42,075 nucleotides of DNA from contig NZ_MQTS01000165.1 of NCBI RefSeq assembly GCF_020532825.1, positions 6,982 to 49,056 of the forward strand, read 5' to 3'. This DNA is from Arthrobacter sp. SO3. GTDB lineage: Bacteria; Actinomycetota; Actinomycetes; Actinomycetales; Micrococcaceae. The position numbers were made by a program, and so were the translations under genes. Of the stretch, positions 26,327 to 34,946 are shown one piece after another. Numbering within the stretch: the first letter of the stretch is position 1; each line of letters opens with the position of its first letter. The notes below the pieces were generated by a model that saw only the letters and a program-made list of their open reading frames with translations, had not been told where the DNA came from and searched no databases.

Positions 26327-26339
26327 TAGTCTTAAATAC
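26327..26339 (+). promoter_or_regulatory. Promoter (-10) of the hflX leader transcript
   Basis: TAGTCT at 26327-26332 followed by 7 nt and ATG 26340, the first codon of a tiny ORF rather than of hflX, whose ATG is 369 nt further on. An AT-rich TTAAATA follows the hexamer. Confidence 0.5.
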
Positions 26340-26360
26340 ATGTTCTTGAACTTCAGGTAG
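26340..26360 (+). CDS. Candidate six-codon leaderless leader peptide (MFLNFR) upstream of hflX
   Basis: ATG TTC TTG AAC TTC AGG TAG sits at the exact leaderless distance from the -10 element. The stop is followed 5 nt later by a 5-bp hairpin with a TTAAAT loop (26366-26381). A short peptide read at the very 5' end of a long leader is the classical layout for ribosome-sensing attenuation. hflX encodes a rescue factor for stalled ribosomes, so control by ribosome stalling would make sense (inference). Confidence 0.45.
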   Translation: MFLNFR

Positions 26361-26708
26361 CCGGCACGGGTTAAATCCCGTCCCCGCAGCGACGCAGGTA
26401 GTTACCTTCCGCTCAGTGCGCCAACCTCCCCGATGATCCCGTCAGGGACCTCTTGTTGGCGCCCGATCCACTTGGAGTCGGGCAGTGCCCCCGGGGCGCG
26501 GCCAAGCGGCAGCCACTCCTCCTCAAGGCCACGCCTGTTCCCTCCCCATTTTCACCACTCCATCGCGGAGCCCACCTTGCCCCGGCACCGCTGCCGCAGG
26601 CACCCCAGGAGACCCGGTTTGACCAATAGTCGTCAGCCCAGCGCGAATACCGCCCCACACAGCACCGATCGGCACTATTCTGAAACTGCCGAACCTCTAA
26701 AGGAGACC
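26361..26708 (+). promoter_or_regulatory. Long structured 5' leader of hflX
   Basis: About 350 nt without a recognisable gene. Hairpins: ACGGG/CCCGT (26366-26381); GCGCCAAC (26418-26425) pairing with GTTGGCGC (26455-26462) around an inner TCCC-GTCA-GGGA; and GCCCGA (26461-26466) with TCGGGC (26478-26483), which shares two bases with the previous stem so the two compete. The frame is open and in phase with hflX from 26433, but a strong AAAGGAG at 26699-26705 marks ATG 26709. No T tract typical of a terminator is evident. Confidence 0.45.
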
Positions 26709-28277
26709 ATGACCAGTCAGCCCAACACCGGACCCGATTCAGCAGCCCAGGACATGAGTCCTGCGGAAATCCAGGCTGTCATCGACCGGATCCTCTCCAA
26801 GGACACCCCTGCCCGGAAAGCAGTCCCGGCCGCCGGTGCGCCCTCGTCGGTACTCGGCAAGGCGCAGGCGATCTCCCGGCTGGATGAGGAGCACAGCAAC
26901 TACGACGGCGACCAGCAGGACCTCGAGGAACGTCACGCCCTGCGGCGTACCGCCGGGCTGTCCACCGAGCTCGAAGACGTCACCGAAGTCGAATACCGGC
27001 AGCTGCGCCTCGAGCGCGTTGTGCTGGCCGGCCTCTGGACCGAAGGCACCCTCGCCGACGCCGAGAACTCGCTCCGCGAACTCGCCGCCCTGGCCGAAAC
27101 CGCCGGATCAGAGGTCCTCGACGGGATCGTCCAGCGCCGCGCCAAGCCCGACCCCGGAACCTTCCTCGGCTCCGGCAAGGCCCAGGAGCTCAAGGACATC
27201 GTGATGTCCACCGGGGCGGACACCGTCGTCGTCGACGCCGAGCTGGCCCCGTCCCAGCGCCGCAGCCTGGAGGACATCGTTAAGGTCAAGGTCATCGACC
27301 GCACGGCCCTGATCCTGGACATCTTCGCCCAGCACGCCAAGAGCCGCGAGGGCAAAGCCCAGGTGGAACTGGCCCAGCTCGAGTACCTCCTCCCGCGCCT
27401 GCGCGGCTGGGGCGACTCGATGTCCCGCCAGGCCGGTGGCCAGGTCGGCGGTGCCGGTGCCGGCATGGGTTCGCGTGGCCCCGGTGAAACCAAGATCGAA
27501 CTGGACCGCCGCCGCATCCGCACCCGGATGGCCAAGCTGCGCCGCGAAATCGCCGCAATGAAGCCGGCCCGGGAGACCAAACGGGCCAACCGCCGTCGTA
27601 ATGCCGTGCCCTCCGTAGCGATCGCCGGGTACACCAACGCCGGCAAATCCTCGCTGCTGAACCGGCTGACCGACGCCGGCGTCCTGGTGGAGAACGCCCT
27701 GTTCGCCACCCTGGACCCGACCGTCCGCAAGGCCGAAACCTCGGACGGGCTGGGCTACACCCTCGCCGACACCGTGGGCTTTGTCCGTTCGCTGCCCACC
27801 CAGCTCGTGGAGGCATTCCGCTCCACCCTGGAAGAGGTTGCCGACGCGGACCTGATCCTGCACGTCGTGGATGTCTCCCATCCCGATCCGGAAGGCCAGA
27901 TAGCCGCCGTCCGCAAGGTCTTCAGCGAAGTCGACGCACGCAAGGTTCCGGAAATCATCGTCCTGAACAAGGCCGACGCCGCCGACCCCTTCGTGATCGA
28001 ACGGCTCAAGCAGCGCGAACCGCGCCACGTGGTGGTGTCGGCCCGCACCGGGGAAGGCATCCCGGAACTGCTCAAGGCCATCAGCGAGGGTATCCCGCGG
28101 CCCAGCGTGAAGCTGGAACTGATGATCCCGTACAACCGCGGGGACCTGCTCAGCAAGCTGCACGAGACCGACGCCGAGATCCTCAGTCTCGACCACGAGG
28201 AAGCGGGCACCCGTGCCGTCGTGATGGTGCGCGAGGGATTCGCCGCTGAACTGGATTCGTTCATCAGAAATGACTGA
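26709..28277 (+). CDS. hflX: HflX, ribosome-associated GTPase
   Basis: A 522-residue GTPase that splits stalled or antibiotic-blocked ribosomes. An N-terminal variable region of ~95 residues is followed by the HflX-specific domain ('LAALAETAGSEVLDGIVQRRAKPDPGTFLGSGKAQEL' region), the Gly-rich linker 'GGQVGGAGAGMGSRGPGETKIELDRRRI', and the G domain with G1 'GYTNAGKSS' at about 307, 'DTVGF' (G3) and 'NKAD' (G4). ATG 26709 has AAAGGAG 3-9 nt upstream in ideal register. It overlaps the helicase gene by 8 nt. Confidence 0.93.
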   Translation: MTSQPNTGPDSAAQDMSPAEIQAVIDRILSKDTPARKAVPAAGAPSSVLGKAQAISRLDEEHSNYDGDQQDLEERHALRRTAGLSTELEDVTEVEYRQLRLERVVLAGLWTEGTLADAENSLRELAALAETAGSEVLDGIVQRRAKPDPGTFLGSGKAQELKDIVMSTGADTVVVDAELAPSQRRSLEDIVKVKVIDRTALILDIFAQHAKSREGKAQVELAQLEYLLPRLRGWGDSMSRQAGGQVGGAGAGMGSRGPGETKIELDRRRIRTRMAKLRREIAAMKPARETKRANRRRNAVPSVAIAGYTNAGKSSLLNRLTDAGVLVENALFATLDPTVRKAETSDGLGYTLADTVGFVRSLPTQLVEAFRSTLEEVADADLILHVVDVSHPDPEGQIAAVRKVFSEVDARKVPEIIVLNKADAADPFVIERLKQREPRHVVVSARTGEGIPELLKAISEGIPRPSVKLELMIPYNRGDLLSKLHETDAEILSLDHEEAGTRAVVMVREGFAAELDSFIRND

Positions 28278-30396
28278 GGCAGCGGTAACCGGGACGGAGG
28301 CGACCAGCCCGGCCGGGGACGACCCGGACGCCGGGAAACGCCCCCCGGGAAAAGGCGGCCGGACCGGCGAGGAGTTCGTCATCGAACTCCTCGACCGTGC
28401 CGTGTCCGGCATGGGCGGCCAGAGCCGCGACGGCCAGCACGAAATGGCCCGGCAGGTGGCGCACGCGATCGACAGCGGCGACCACCTGCTGGTCCAGGCC
28501 GGAACAGGAACCGGCAAATCCCTTGCGTACCTGATCCCGCTGATCGCCCATTCGCTCGTCAGCGACAAGCCCACCCTGGTCTCCACCGCCACCCTGGCCC
28601 TGCAGACCCAGATCGTCGGCCGGGACCTGCCCCGGCTGCTGAAAACCATCACCCCGGCGCTGGAACGGCCCGTCAAGATTGCCCTCGTCAAGGGCCGCTC
28701 CAACTACGTCTGCCGCCACAAGCTCGAGGGCGGCTTCCCGTCGGAAGAACCCTCGGAGGGGCAGCTCTTCTCGCTCGGGGAGGACACCTCCGTGCCGCAT
28801 TTCGCCGCGGCGATGGGCGGCCCGTCGTCCCAGCTCGGCAAGGAAGTCGTCCGGCTGCGCGAATGGGCCGAGGACACCGTGACGGGGGACCGGGACGAAC
28901 TCCTGCCCGGGGTGACGGACCGTGCCTGGCGGCAGGTCTCGGTCACCTCCATGGAGTGCCTCGGCGCGCAGAAATGCCCGCTGGCGGCCGAATGCTTCAG
29001 CGAACTGGCCCGGCAGAATGCCGCGGACGCCGACGTCGTCGTCACCAATCACGCCATGCTGGCCGTCAGCGCCTTCGAGGGCCTTGCCGTGCTGCCGGAA
29101 TACGACGTCGTGGTGGTCGATGAAGCCCACGAGCTGCAGGACCGCGTGACCGGCGCCGTGTCCGGCCAGCTCTCCGTCGCGATGATCCATGTGGCCGCGT
29201 CCGGGGCCCGGAAAAACACCGGCATCACCGTGGACGCCCTGAACAACGCCGCGTCCAACCTCGAACTTGCCATTGAAGGGGTCCCCAGCGGACTCATGCC
29301 CAACGGACTCAACAGCGAACAACTGGACTGCGTCGACCAGCTGCGGGACGCCTGCCGCGCTGCGCTCTCCGACTCCAAGGGGGACAGCGCCAACACGGCC
29401 GACGGCGGCCGCCAGCTCGCGCGCTCCCGCCTGATGGTGATCCTGGAACTCTGCGAACGGCTGCTTGCCGCCCGGGAAAACCGGGAAGTGGTCTGGTTCT
29501 CCCGCAACAGCACCTTCGACCCCCAGCACAGCTACTCCCAGCCCGACGAGTCCGCCCCGGCCCTGATCAACATCGCCCCGCTCAGCGTCGCCGGACGGCT
29601 CCGCGAGGGCCTGTTCGCTGACCACACCGTCATCCTGACCTCGGCGACGCTGGCGATCGGCTCGGCCTTCGAACCGGCCGCCGGCGGCCTTGGCCTGGTC
29701 GGGCCCGGCGCCCCCAGCTGGACCGGGGTCGACGTCGGCTCCCCCTTCGAATACCCCAAGCAGGGCATCCTGTATGTTGCCAAGCACCTGCCCAAGCCCG
29801 GCCGCGGCACGTCCCCGGAAGCCCTCGACGAGCTGGAGAAGCTAATCCGGGCCTCCGGCGGCGGAGCCCTGTGCCTGTTTTCCTCCCGGCGCGCCGCCGA
29901 GGAGGCCGCCGAGGCCATGCGGCCCCGGCTGGACATGAGCATCCTCTGCCAGGGGGATTCGACCATGACCGCGCTCGTGAAACAGTTCGCCGACGAACCG
30001 GACACCTGCCTGTTCGGCACCATGTCCCTGTGGCAGGGCGTCGACGTGCCGGGGATCTCGTGCCGCCTCGTCGTGATCGACCGGATACCGTTCCCGAGGC
30101 CCGACGATCCCCTCATGACGGCCCGGTCCCGGGCGGTGGCCCAGGCCGGCGGCAACGGCTTTATGAGTGTTTCCGCGACCCACGCCGCCATCCGGCTGGC
30201 CCAGGGTGCCGGCCGCCTGATCCGCACCACGACGGACCGGGGGGTGGTTGCAGTACTGGACTCGCGGCTGTCCACCGAGCGCTACGGGGGATTCCTCCGC
30301 GCCGCCCTGCCGCCGTTCTGGCCCACCACCGACCCCCCGATCGCTCTGGCGGCCCTGGCCCGTCTCTCCAAGGAATCCGGGCAGCCCGCCCCATAA
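28270..30396 (+). CDS. dinG: DinG-family ATP-dependent DNA helicase
   Basis: A 708-residue superfamily 2 helicase of the XPD/DinG type. Walker A 'GTGTGKS' at about 78-84, DEAH box at about 284-287 ('VVVDEAHEL'), and late motifs 'FGTMSLWQGVDVPG' and 'AIRLAQGAGRLIRTTTDRG'. Cysteines 'NYVCRHK' and 'CLGAQKCPLAAEC' match the four-cysteine iron-sulfur cluster of this family. ATG 28270 lies within the end of hflX, so they are probably co-transcribed. No LexA box is visible nearby, although E. coli dinG is SOS-induced. Confidence 0.88.
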   Translation: MTEAAVTGTEATSPAGDDPDAGKRPPGKGGRTGEEFVIELLDRAVSGMGGQSRDGQHEMARQVAHAIDSGDHLLVQAGTGTGKSLAYLIPLIAHSLVSDKPTLVSTATLALQTQIVGRDLPRLLKTITPALERPVKIALVKGRSNYVCRHKLEGGFPSEEPSEGQLFSLGEDTSVPHFAAAMGGPSSQLGKEVVRLREWAEDTVTGDRDELLPGVTDRAWRQVSVTSMECLGAQKCPLAAECFSELARQNAADADVVVTNHAMLAVSAFEGLAVLPEYDVVVVDEAHELQDRVTGAVSGQLSVAMIHVAASGARKNTGITVDALNNAASNLELAIEGVPSGLMPNGLNSEQLDCVDQLRDACRAALSDSKGDSANTADGGRQLARSRLMVILELCERLLAARENREVVWFSRNSTFDPQHSYSQPDESAPALINIAPLSVAGRLREGLFADHTVILTSATLAIGSAFEPAAGGLGLVGPGAPSWTGVDVGSPFEYPKQGILYVAKHLPKPGRGTSPEALDELEKLIRASGGGALCLFSSRRAAEEAAEAMRPRLDMSILCQGDSTMTALVKQFADEPDTCLFGTMSLWQGVDVPGISCRLVVIDRIPFPRPDDPLMTARSRAVAQAGGNGFMSVSATHAAIRLAQGAGRLIRTTTDRGVVAVLDSRLSTERYGGFLRAALPPFWPTTDPPIALAALARLSKESGQPAP

Positions 30397-30460
30397 CCCC
30401 GCAGCCGGCAGGAAACCCGCACAACAGGCCGTGCCGTCGCGGCACGCTGAGAGCAACACA

Positions 30461-30493
30461 AAAGGGCCCCGTCCGATGCCGGCGGGGCCCTTT
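30461..30493. terminator. Bidirectional terminator between dinG and lexA
   Basis: An 11-bp perfect stem, AAAGGGCCCCG (30461-30471) with CGGGGCCCTTT (30483-30493), serving both convergent genes. A second hairpin, CGTGCC-GTCGC-GGCACG, precedes it at about 30430-30446. Confidence 0.85.
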
Positions 30494-30529
30494 CGCACAG
30501 CTTCGTGGGGGGGCTGCTCCCCATTACCC

Positions 30530-31279
30530 CTACAGGGAGCGCAACACCGAGACGACCTTGCCCATGATGACGGCGTGGTCGCCGAGGATGGGCTCGTACT
30601 GGGTGTTCTGCGGCAGCAGCCAGGTGTGCCCGTCGCGCTGGCGGAACGTCTTGACTGTTGCCTCGTCGTCCAGCAGCGCGGCGACAATGTCGCCGTTGAG
30701 GGCATCGCCCTGCCGGCGGACAACCACCCAGTCACCGTCACAAATGGCGGCGTCGATCATCGAATCCCCGGCAACCCTGAGCATAAAGAGCTCGCCGTGG
30801 CCCACCAGCTGGCGGGGCAGGGGCATAACGTCCTCAACGACCTGGTCGGCGAGGATCGGGCCGCCGGCGGCGATGCGGCCCACGAGCGGAACCATGGCCG
30901 TATCGGTGGCACTGGCCAGATCCGACACGGACAGCCCGCCGATTGTGCGCAGGCCGCTGGACTTCTCCACCCCGGAAATCTTGGTGGTTCCCTCATCGAG
31001 GGTCAACGGCATCAGCACCTCCATGGCGCGCGGGCGCTTGGGGTCACGCCGCAGATAGCCGAGTTTTTCGAGCTGGGAGAGCTGATGGGTGACGCTGGAG
31101 AGGCTGGCCAGTCCGACCGTGTCGCCGATCTCGCGCATGGACGGCGGGTAGCCGTTGTCCGTCACGGAGCGCTGGATCGTTTCCAGAATCTTCTTCTGCC
31201 GGACCGTGAGGCTCTTGGGTGGCCGGGCTGCCTGCGGGCTCCGCTGCGTGGCCCTGCCGCCAGTGGCTTGTGCTGCCAT
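30530..31279 (-). CDS. lexA: LexA, SOS response repressor
   Basis: A 249-residue repressor/S24 peptidase. Winged helix-turn-helix: '[53 protein letters not shown]'. Autocleavage site A138-G139 ('[12 protein letters not shown]'), nucleophile S173 ('AGDSMIDA') and general base K210 ('EATVKTF') are all present. ATG 31279 is preferred; a TTG at 31288 is an in-frame alternative but sits only 2 nt from GGAAAGG. LexA boxes occur at its own promoter, at the divergent LysM gene, at recA and at the 10330 gene. Confidence 0.95.
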   Translation of the reverse strand: MAAQATGGRATQRSPQAARPPKSLTVRQKKILETIQRSVTDNGYPPSMREIGDTVGLASLSSVTHQLSQLEKLGYLRRDPKRPRAMEVLMPLTLDEGTTKISGVEKSSGLRTIGGLSVSDLASATDTAMVPLVGRIAAGGPILADQVVEDVMPLPRQLVGHGELFMLRVAGDSMIDAAICDGDWVVVRRQGDALNGDIVAALLDDEATVKTFRQRDGHTWLLPQNTQYEPILGDHAVIMGKVVSVLRSL

Positions 31280-31419
31280 GTTCGCCAACGCCTTTCCGTT
31301 CCGCCCGGCCGCCGTGGCTGCAGCTGCCGGGAACTTCCGGCCTGAAATGTCAGACCCTGCTGATCAACTGCAGAAGTGGTTGTTCTTTGACTCAAACGTA
31401 GGCCAGCCACACAGCATTT

Positions 31420-31459
31420 TCAAACATTTGTTCTAGCGAGTCTCGACAATGTTCGTCAA
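31420..31459 (-). promoter_or_regulatory. lexA promoter with overlapping LexA box
   Basis: On the minus strand TTGACG (31459-31454), 18 nt, TAGAAC (31435-31430). The LexA box TAGAACAAATGTTTGA (31435-31420) covers the -10, giving autorepression. Transcription would start near 31424, with a leader of ~145 nt. Confidence 0.7.
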
Positions 31460-31486
31460 TAGGTGCTAAAACTGAACAGGCAAGGT

Positions 31487-31548
31487 TCGAATATGTGTTC
31501 TAGTCGAATACCACTCGGGCACAGCACGGCGTTCGGTTCTTTGTTCGA
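31487..31548 (+). promoter_or_regulatory. LexA box and half-site upstream of the LysM gene
   Basis: TCGAATATGTGTTCTA at 31487-31502 is a good LexA operator; TACCAC at 31509-31514 could be the rightward -10. A weaker site with one good half (TGTTCGA) is at 31533-31548. Together with the site at 31420-31435, the 340-bp lexA/LysM intergenic region carries two to three operators. Confidence 0.6.
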
Positions 31549-31620
31549 AGGTTAGGCCGGTTGGCGGCGCGTATGTGGAGTACGCCGGGCGGCACAGTAT
31601 GGTCCAGGAGGGCTCAGTTC

Positions 31621-32067
31621 ATGTCAGCATCAAGCGCGTTTCACGACACTTTCGGCCGCGACGCATTCGGCAACTACGGCCGGCCCGACGGCGGTACCGC
31701 CTCCGGCGGGCACAGCCCGGCAGTCAACGGACCTCAGGCACAGCCGGCCAAGGCTGCGCCGCTCAGGCTCACCCGGCGGGGACGCTTCGTCTTCATCGGG
31801 GTGCCGCTGATCCTGCTGGCGGCACTCATTCTCTCGTTCAGCGGCTTCTTCAATGCACCCGCCAAGGCTGCCGAGTCCGCCGCCGGACTGTCGCTGACCC
31901 CCACCGTCAGCGTTACGGTGCAGCCCGGTGAATCCCTCTGGGCGATCGCCGCAACCGTGGCACCGGAGCGGGATCCCCGCGACGTCGTCGCCGATATCAT
32001 CCAGCTGAACAACCTGGAAGCCGCCCGGGTAGTGCCTGGCCAGGCACTCTTCATCCCGTCCAAGTAA
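31621..32067 (+). CDS. LysM-domain membrane protein, SOS division-inhibitor candidate (ChiZ/YneA/DivS type)
   Basis: A 148-residue protein: ~60 polar residues, a single membrane segment ('FVFIGVPLILLAALILSFSGFF', about 62-84), and a C-terminal LysM domain ('VTVQPGESLWAIAATVAPERDPRDVVADIIQLNNLEAARVVPGQALFIP'). Genes divergent from lexA with this layout (Rv2719c/ChiZ, YneA, DivS) are SOS-induced and delay cell division; position plus LexA boxes argue for the same role here (inference). ATG 31621 has AGGAGG 8-9 nt upstream; the frame is open to 31561. Confidence 0.8.
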   Translation: MSASSAFHDTFGRDAFGNYGRPDGGTASGGHSPAVNGPQAQPAKAAPLRLTRRGRFVFIGVPLILLAALILSFSGFFNAPAKAAESAAGLSLTPTVSVTVQPGESLWAIAATVAPERDPRDVVADIIQLNNLEAARVVPGQALFIPSK

Positions 32068-32111
32068 GGCAGTCCAACCGTCACAGTTTCAGGGCCCGCG
32101 GCGATCTCACT

Positions 32112-32123
32112 TAAACTAGTGAG
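32112..32123 (+). promoter_or_regulatory. Putative leaderless promoter (-10) of hisC
   Basis: TAAACT at 32112-32117, 6 nt (AGTGAG), then GTG 32124, which opens the his operon. Confidence 0.6.
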
Positions 32124-33242
32124 GTGACTGACCAGTTAGAGCGCCTGAACCGACTTCCCCTCCGGACGAATCTGCGCGGCCTGACGCCGTACGGCGCCCC
32201 GCAGCTGGACGTTCCCATCCTGCTCAACGTCAACGAGAACACCCATGGTGTCCCCGCCGACGTGCGCGCCGCCATCACTGAGGCCGTCACGGTCGCCGCG
32301 GCCGGCCTGAACCGCTATCCGGACCGGGAATTCACGGAGCTGCGCGGGGCCCTGGCGGAATACCTCGGACACGGGCTGGGTGCAGAGAACATCTGGGCCG
32401 CGAACGGCTCCAACGAGGTTCTCCAGCAGATCCTCCAGGCTTTCGGCGGGCCCGGCCGGACCGCCCTGGGCTTCCCTCCCACGTACTCCATGTACCCGCT
32501 GCTTGCTGCCGGCACGGACACCGGGTACCTCGCCGGCGTCCGCACCGACGACTACGGCCTGAGCGCCGAGTCCGCCGCCCGCCAGGTCCGCGAACTCCAG
32601 CCGAACATCGTCTTCCTCTGCTCCCCGAACAACCCCACCGGAACCGGGCTTGGCCTGGACGTCGTGGATGCCGTCTATGCGGCCGGGGAAGCCAGCCAGA
32701 GCATCGTGATCGTCGACGAGGCGTACCACGAGTTCGCCCATGACGGCACACCCAGCGCGCTCACCCTGCTGCCCGGCCGGGAACGGCTGATCGTCTCGCG
32801 GACCATGAGCAAGGCCTTCGCCCTGGCCGGAGCACGCATCGGCTACATGGCGGCAGCGCCCGAGGTGACGGACGCGCTGCGCCTGGTCCGGCTGCCGTAC
32901 CACCTCTCGGCGATCACCCAAGCGACAGCCCTGGCGGCCCTGCACCACCGGGTAGCACTGATGGCTGACGTCGAGGACATCAAACACCAGCGGGACAGGA
33001 TCGTGTCCGAACTGCAGCGGATGGGACTCCAGCCGGCAGCCTCCGACTCGAACTACGTCTTCTTCGGCGGCCTCGACAACCCGCACGAGATCTGGCAGGG
33101 CCTGCTCGATGCCGGCGTGCTCATCCGGGACGTCGGCATACCGGGGCACCTGCGCGTGACGGCCGGGACTGAGACCGAAACCACAGCCTTCCTCGAAGCC
33201 CTCGAACGGATCCTGGCCGGCCGCGCAGTGCAGCCCGCCTAG
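32124..33242 (+). CDS. hisC: HisC, histidinol-phosphate aminotransferase
   Basis: A 372-residue class I/II PLP aminotransferase converting imidazole-acetol phosphate to histidinol phosphate. 'NVNENTHGVP' start, 'AANGSNEVLQQILQAFGGPG', 'CSPNNPTGTG', 'VDEAYHEF' and the PLP-lysine segment 'SRTMSKAFALAGARIGYM' are conserved. First gene of the his cluster; GTG start at leaderless spacing. hisD is not in the window. Confidence 0.94.
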   Translation: MTDQLERLNRLPLRTNLRGLTPYGAPQLDVPILLNVNENTHGVPADVRAAITEAVTVAAAGLNRYPDREFTELRGALAEYLGHGLGAENIWAANGSNEVLQQILQAFGGPGRTALGFPPTYSMYPLLAAGTDTGYLAGVRTDDYGLSAESAARQVRELQPNIVFLCSPNNPTGTGLGLDVVDAVYAAGEASQSIVIVDEAYHEFAHDGTPSALTLLPGRERLIVSRTMSKAFALAGARIGYMAAAPEVTDALRLVRLPYHLSAITQATALAALHHRVALMADVEDIKHQRDRIVSELQRMGLQPAASDSNYVFFGGLDNPHEIWQGLLDAGVLIRDVGIPGHLRVTAGTETETTAFLEALERILAGRAVQPA

Positions 33243-33307
33243 ACTTAACCCAGGTCATCCACCCTGCCTGAACGCCGGGCACCGTCGTCATCCAAAAGGA
33301 CACCCAC

Positions 33308-33934
33308 ATGAGCAACACCGGATCAGCCGCTGCCGAGGGCCGGACCGCACGCATGGAACGGACCACCAGCGAGTCATCCGTGCTGGTCGAAATCAACCTG
33401 GACGGCACCGGCGTCTCGGACATCAGCACCTCGGTCCCGTTCTATGACCACATGCTGACGGCGCTGAGCAAGCACTCCCTGATCGATATGACGGTCAAGG
33501 CCACCGGCGATACGCACATTGACGTGCACCACACGGTCGAGGACGTTGCCATCACCTTTGGTGAGGTCCTGCGCACCGCGCTCGGGAACAAGGCCGGGAT
33601 CCGCCGCTTCGGTGAGGCCACGGTTCCCCTCGACGAGGCCCTCGCGCACGCCGTCGTCGACGTCTCCGGCCGGCCCTACCTTGTCCACGGCGGAGAGCCT
33701 GCAGGCCAGGAGTACCACCTGATCGGCGGACACTTCACCGGTTCCCTGACCCGCCACGTCTTCGAAGCGATCACCCTGCACGCCGGAATCTGCCTGCACA
33801 TGAACGTCACCGCCGGCAGGGATCCGCATCACATCGTCGAGGCCCAGTTCAAGGCGTTCGCGCGCGCCCTGCGCGCCGCCGTCGAACCGGACCCCCGGGT
33901 CACGGGCATCCCCTCCACCAAGGGTGCCCTGTGA
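33308..33934 (+). CDS. hisB: HisB, imidazoleglycerol-phosphate dehydratase
   Basis: A 208-residue manganese enzyme. Metal-binding histidine motifs '[17 protein letters not shown]', '[13 protein letters not shown]' type ('[17 protein letters not shown]') and '[19 protein letters not shown]' are present. The phosphatase domain of enterobacterial HisB is absent, as usual in actinobacteria. ATG 33308 with AAAGGA 7 nt upstream. Its stop overlaps the hisH start as GTGA. Confidence 0.95.
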   Translation: MSNTGSAAAEGRTARMERTTSESSVLVEINLDGTGVSDISTSVPFYDHMLTALSKHSLIDMTVKATGDTHIDVHHTVEDVAITFGEVLRTALGNKAGIRRFGEATVPLDEALAHAVVDVSGRPYLVHGGEPAGQEYHLIGGHFTGSLTRHVFEAITLHAGICLHMNVTAGRDPHHIVEAQFKAFARALRAAVEPDPRVTGIPSTKGAL

Positions 33935-34731
33935 CCGGCAAGGTGCTCAAGGACGGCGCGATTATCAACCCCGACGCCGGCAGGAAGCCGGCGTCGCCCG
34001 CGGGCAAGCCCACCGTTACGGTCCTCGACTACGGTTCCGGCAACGTCCGTTCCGCCGTCCGCGCCCTCGAACGTGCCGGTGCCGAGGTGATCCTCAGCTC
34101 CAAGCCGGAGGACGTGCTTAACGCCGATGGCCTCGTGGTCCCCGGCGTCGGGGCGTTCGAAACGGTGATGCGCGAACTCAAAGCCGTTGACGCCATCCGC
34201 ATGATCGGCCGCCGCGTCGCCGGCGGCCGTCCCGTTCTCGCCATCTGCGTGGGCCTCCAGGTCCTGTTCGAGGCCGGCGTTGAGCATGGAACCGAAGCCG
34301 AAGGCATGGGGGAGTGGCCCGGCAAGGTCGAACTCCTCCCCGCCGACGTCGTACCGCACATGGGCTGGAACACCGTGACCGTGCCGGAGGGCTCCCGGCT
34401 CTTCGCCGGGGTCGAGGACGAGCGCTTCTACTTCGTCCACTCCTACGGCGTCCAGCACTGGGACTTTGACGTGATCCAGCCGCGGATGGCGGCGCCACTC
34501 GTTACCTGGTCCGAGCACGGTGCCCCCTTCATCGCGGCCGTTGAAAACGGTCCGTTGTGCGCCACGCAGTTCCACCCCGAGAAGTCAGGCGACGCCGGGG
34601 CCCGCCTGCTCCGTAACTGGGTGGAAAGCCTGCGCGGCGGCTCCCGGACCACGGAAGCCCGGACCCCGGAAGCCCGGACCACGGAAGCCCGGACCCCGGA
34701 AGCCCGGACCCCGGAAGCCGGGACCGCCTAG
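33931..34731 (+). CDS. hisH: HisH, imidazole glycerol phosphate synthase glutaminase subunit
   Basis: A 266-residue class I glutaminase that supplies ammonia to HisF. Core: '[23 protein letters not shown]', '[11 protein letters not shown]', nucleophile in '[11 protein letters not shown]', and His/Glu in '[13 protein letters not shown]'. There are ~29 extra residues at the N-terminus and a repetitive C-terminal tail (residues 239-263) of five R-T-(T/P)-E-A units encoded by perfect 15-bp tandem repeats; normal HisH is about 200-215 residues. GTG 33931 overlaps the hisB stop. Confidence 0.93.
   Translation: MTGKVLKDGAIINPDAGRKPASPAGKPTVTVLDYGSGNVRSAVRALERAGAEVILSSKPEDVLNADGLVVPGVGAFETVMRELKAVDAIRMIGRRVAGGRPVLAICVGLQVLFEAGVEHGTEAEGMGEWPGKVELLPADVVPHMGWNTVTVPEGSRLFAGVEDERFYFVHSYGVQHWDFDVIQPRMAAPLVTWSEHGAPFIAAVENGPLCATQFHPEKSGDAGARLLRNWVESLRGGSRTTEARTPEARTTEARTPEARTPEAGTA
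34645..34719 (+). repeat. Five 15-bp tandem repeats at the 3' end of hisH
   Basis: Units CGGACC(A/C)CGGAAGCC start at 34645, 34660, 34675, 34690 and 34705, in the order A, C, A, C, C at the variable base. A multiple of three, so copy-number changes would keep the frame and the downstream genes intact. Confidence 0.95.
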
Positions 34732-34893
34732 ATGGTGTGGTCCGTAGTGCTGATGGGGCTCGCCGGCCTGCTGGTCGGCGGAGGGCTCTCATTCCGCCAG
34801 CAGAAAAGCCCCCGCTGGGTCCAGATCGTGTTCTATGTCCTGGCCGGTATGGCGCTGCTCGCCGCTTACCTCCTGACGCTGCCGGCCGCCTGA
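34732..34893 (+). CDS. Small two-TM membrane protein between hisH and hisA
   Basis: A 53-residue protein, starting MVWSVVLMGLAGLLVGGGLS, whose ATG abuts the hisH stop with no gap. Two hydrophobic segments (about 2-20 and 31-50) flank a basic turn 'FRQQKSPRWVQ'. Good third-position GC and tight packing in the operon support it as a real gene despite its size. I do not recognise a function; its place inside a histidine operon suggests only co-expression. Confidence 0.7.
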   Translation: MVWSVVLMGLAGLLVGGGLSFRQQKSPRWVQIVFYVLAGMALLAAYLLTLPAA

Positions 34894-34946
34894 CGCGCCA
34901 CTGCGCCCCCAACCCCCTCCCGTCCCTGAAGAGCTGAGGATCCACT

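Noticed and set aside
26361..26385. GGTTAAATCC inside a small stem looked like a tRNA T arm
   Set aside because: The loop lacks the invariant C of GTTC, and no acceptor, D or anticodon arms can be formed from the flanking sequence.
26433..26708. In-frame upstream extension of hflX from ATG 26433
   Set aside because: The extension is Pro/His/Arg-rich and unlike HflX N-termini, and AAAGGAG is ideally placed for ATG 26709.
28200..28270. LexA box expected before dinG
   Set aside because: No sequence close to TCGAAC-N4-GTTCGA is present; dinG is probably co-transcribed with hflX.
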